This document shows positions 4,720-5,654 of a DNA stretch of 5,654 nt, in pieces. This DNA is from a bacterium (GTDB lineage Bacteria; Oederibacteriota; Muellerivitia; Muellerivitales; Muellerivitaceae), in the NCBI GenBank assembly GCA_025980505.1, contig JAICXI010000148.1, forward strand, positions 1 to 5,654. Reading direction: 5' to 3'. Each line of letters begins with the position of its first letter. Position 1 is the first letter of the stretch. Under the pieces are notes generated by a model, which made no database searches, was not told the origin of the DNA, and saw nothing but the letters and a program-made list of their open reading frames with translations. The position numbers and the translations under genes are program-made.

Positions 4720-5654
4720 ATGGTTTGGCTGATTTTATCCTTCCTTTCCTTCCCCCTGGCCGCTTGGACGGGCGGCGTCCATTACGACCTCATCCTTAAA
4801 AACGGCCTGGTGGTGGATGGCTCCGGCCTGCCGCCCTATCGGGCGGATGTGGCCGTTTTGGGGGGCAAAATCGCAAAAATAGGGGCCTTGGACCCCGCCC
4901 AGGCCGGGGATGTGGTGGATGCCTCGGGAATGGTGGTGGCGCCCGGTTTCATCGACATCCTCTGCCATAACGATCTTTTATGGACCCTCTCCGAACAGGA
5001 AAGGGCCATTCGCGAAGGGGTGACTTCGGGTTTGGCGGGGAACTGCGGCTTTTCCGTTTTGGATGTGGACAAAAACCTGGCCAAGGTGGCCCGGCAACGC
5101 AGCCTTTTGAACTTGGGCACACTGATCGGCCAGGGCAGCGTGCGGGACTGGTTCGTCAAAACCAACCGGCAAAAGCCCCCTACGGCCCGGGAAATGGCGG
5201 ACATGAAGCTCTTCGTGAAAGGCGCCTTGGCCGCCGGTGCCTTCGGCCTTTCCAGCGGGCTGGGTTATGATCCAGGGGAATGGTGCCAGCCCCCGGAACT
5301 CGAAGACCTGGCTTCGGTCCTGTCCCAGTTTCCCCACGCGGCTTATTACACCCATATCCGCAATTACCGCTCCAACGTGCTGGAGGCCATCAAGGAGGCC
5401 CTCCAGGTGGGCGCCACCGCCAAAGTGCCGGTGGTCATCCAACACCTTTTGTTCAAGCTCCCCAGCAATTGGGACCAAACCGAAAGCGGACTGTTGCTCT
5501 TGGAACAGGCCCGGGAAAAGGGGGAGGATGTTTACGCCACCGTGTATCCCTACGACTTCTGGGGAAACGAGGTCCAGATCCCCCTTTACCAGTTCCTTTA
5601 TTTGCAACCGGATGCCGCCCGGTGGGATTACTACCGCAGCGACGCCAGGATCGC
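4720..5654 (+). CDS. Exported N-acyl-D-amino-acid deacylase-like amidohydrolase (partial, 3' end outside window)
   Basis: This is the first 311 codons of an amidohydrolase-superfamily protein most like D-aminoacylases, which cleave N-acyl-D-amino acids at a metal centre. The N terminus (LILSFLSFPLAAW) looks like a signal peptide, so it probably acts outside the cytoplasm. Family landmarks: HYDLILKNGLVVDGSG (21-36), VVAPGFID (72-79), EGVTSGLAGNCGFS (99-112), FGLSSGLGYDPGE (195-207), YYTHIR (209-214), VVIQHL (238-243) and VYPYDF (near 275-280). By comparison from memory with the Alcaligenes enzyme, the tight-zinc ligands Cys, His, His are kept as C109, H212 and H242. The usual HxH after FID reads L81-C82-H83, so the first His is missing. 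Start: AGGGAG (4703-4708) lies 11 nt before ATG 4720 and 5 nt before an in-frame TTG at 4714. The TTG start would add Met-Leu-Lys and give the signal peptide a positive charge, so it is a real alternative. Substrate unknown. Confidence 0.8.
   Translation, partial: MVWLILSFLSFPLAAWTGGVHYDLILKNGLVVDGSGLPPYRADVAVLGGKIAKIGALDPAQAGDVVDASGMVVAPGFIDILCHNDLLWTLSEQERAIREGVTSGLAGNCGFSVLDVDKNLAKVARQRSLLNLGTLIGQGSVRDWFVKTNRQKPPTAREMADMKLFVKGALAAGAFGLSSGLGYDPGEWCQPPELEDLASVLSQFPHAAYYTHIRNYRSNVLEAIKEALQVGATAKVPVVIQHLLFKLPSNWDQTESGLLLLEQAREKGEDVYATVYPYDFWGNEVQIPLYQFLYLQPDAARWDYYRSDARI

Noticed and set aside
4978..5607. 209-codon open frame on the minus strand
   Set aside because: It lies wholly opposite the amidohydrolase, whose frame shows clear family motifs; long antisense frames are expected in GC-rich coding DNA.
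1..5654. A previously undescribed multi-gene system
   Set aside because: All five genes belong to well-known families, four of them core housekeeping genes. No CRISPR, defence, toxin-antitoxin, prophage or biosynthetic cluster signal was seen on either strand.

Overview
The window is a GC-rich bacterial chromosomal segment of mostly housekeeping genes, all on the + strand. It reads thiE (thiamine phosphate synthase), def (peptide deformylase), fmt (methionyl-tRNA formyltransferase), rsmB (16S rRNA m5C967 methyltransferase), and the first ~311 codons of an exported N-acyl-D-amino-acid deacylase-like amidohydrolase that runs off the right edge. Formyl-Met initiation genes (def, fmt) and sigma70-like promoters mark it as bacterial. 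The sequence alone does not fix the phylum. Codon third positions are strongly G/C, and no gene stands out in base use, so nothing points to recent horizontal transfer.

Layout. 1-117 is a short leader with one small hairpin. 118-774 is thiE. 775-1260 is a long gene-free stretch crowded with small inverted repeats; part of it resembles the widespread bacterial intergenic repeat whose ends read GTCATTGCGAGG and GAAGCAATCC. A strong promoter (TTGAGT, 17 bp, TATAAT) at 1216-1244 drives def (1274-1798). A 74-bp gap with a weak terminator-like hairpin and a possible -10 box leads to fmt (1873-2820), which has no visible Shine-Dalgarno site. The 196-bp gap before rsmB holds a degenerate inverted repeat (arms like TTCACCACAGAGACACAGAG) and a 14-mer shared with the 775-1260 region. 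rsmB (3017-4618) carries about 100 extra N-terminal residues that are basic and low in complexity. A terminator hairpin and a promoter (TTGCAG, 17 bp, TATACT) physically overlap at 4634-4675, ahead of the amidohydrolase.

How the genes work together. Fmt formylates Met-tRNAi, Def removes the formyl group from nascent proteins, and RsmB methylates 16S rRNA near the P site; def-fmt-rsmB is a common bacterial neighbourhood. Here the three are separated by gaps with their own promoter-like or terminator-like signals, so they look like separate transcription units rather than a tight operon. thiE and the amidohydrolase have no obvious functional link to that trio.

I did not find a convincing undescribed multi-gene system. 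The points most worth checking are the amidohydrolase that has lost the first His of its HxH motif, the ThiE with two substituted active-site positions, the promoters whose -35 box lies in a hairpin loop, and the intergenic repeats.
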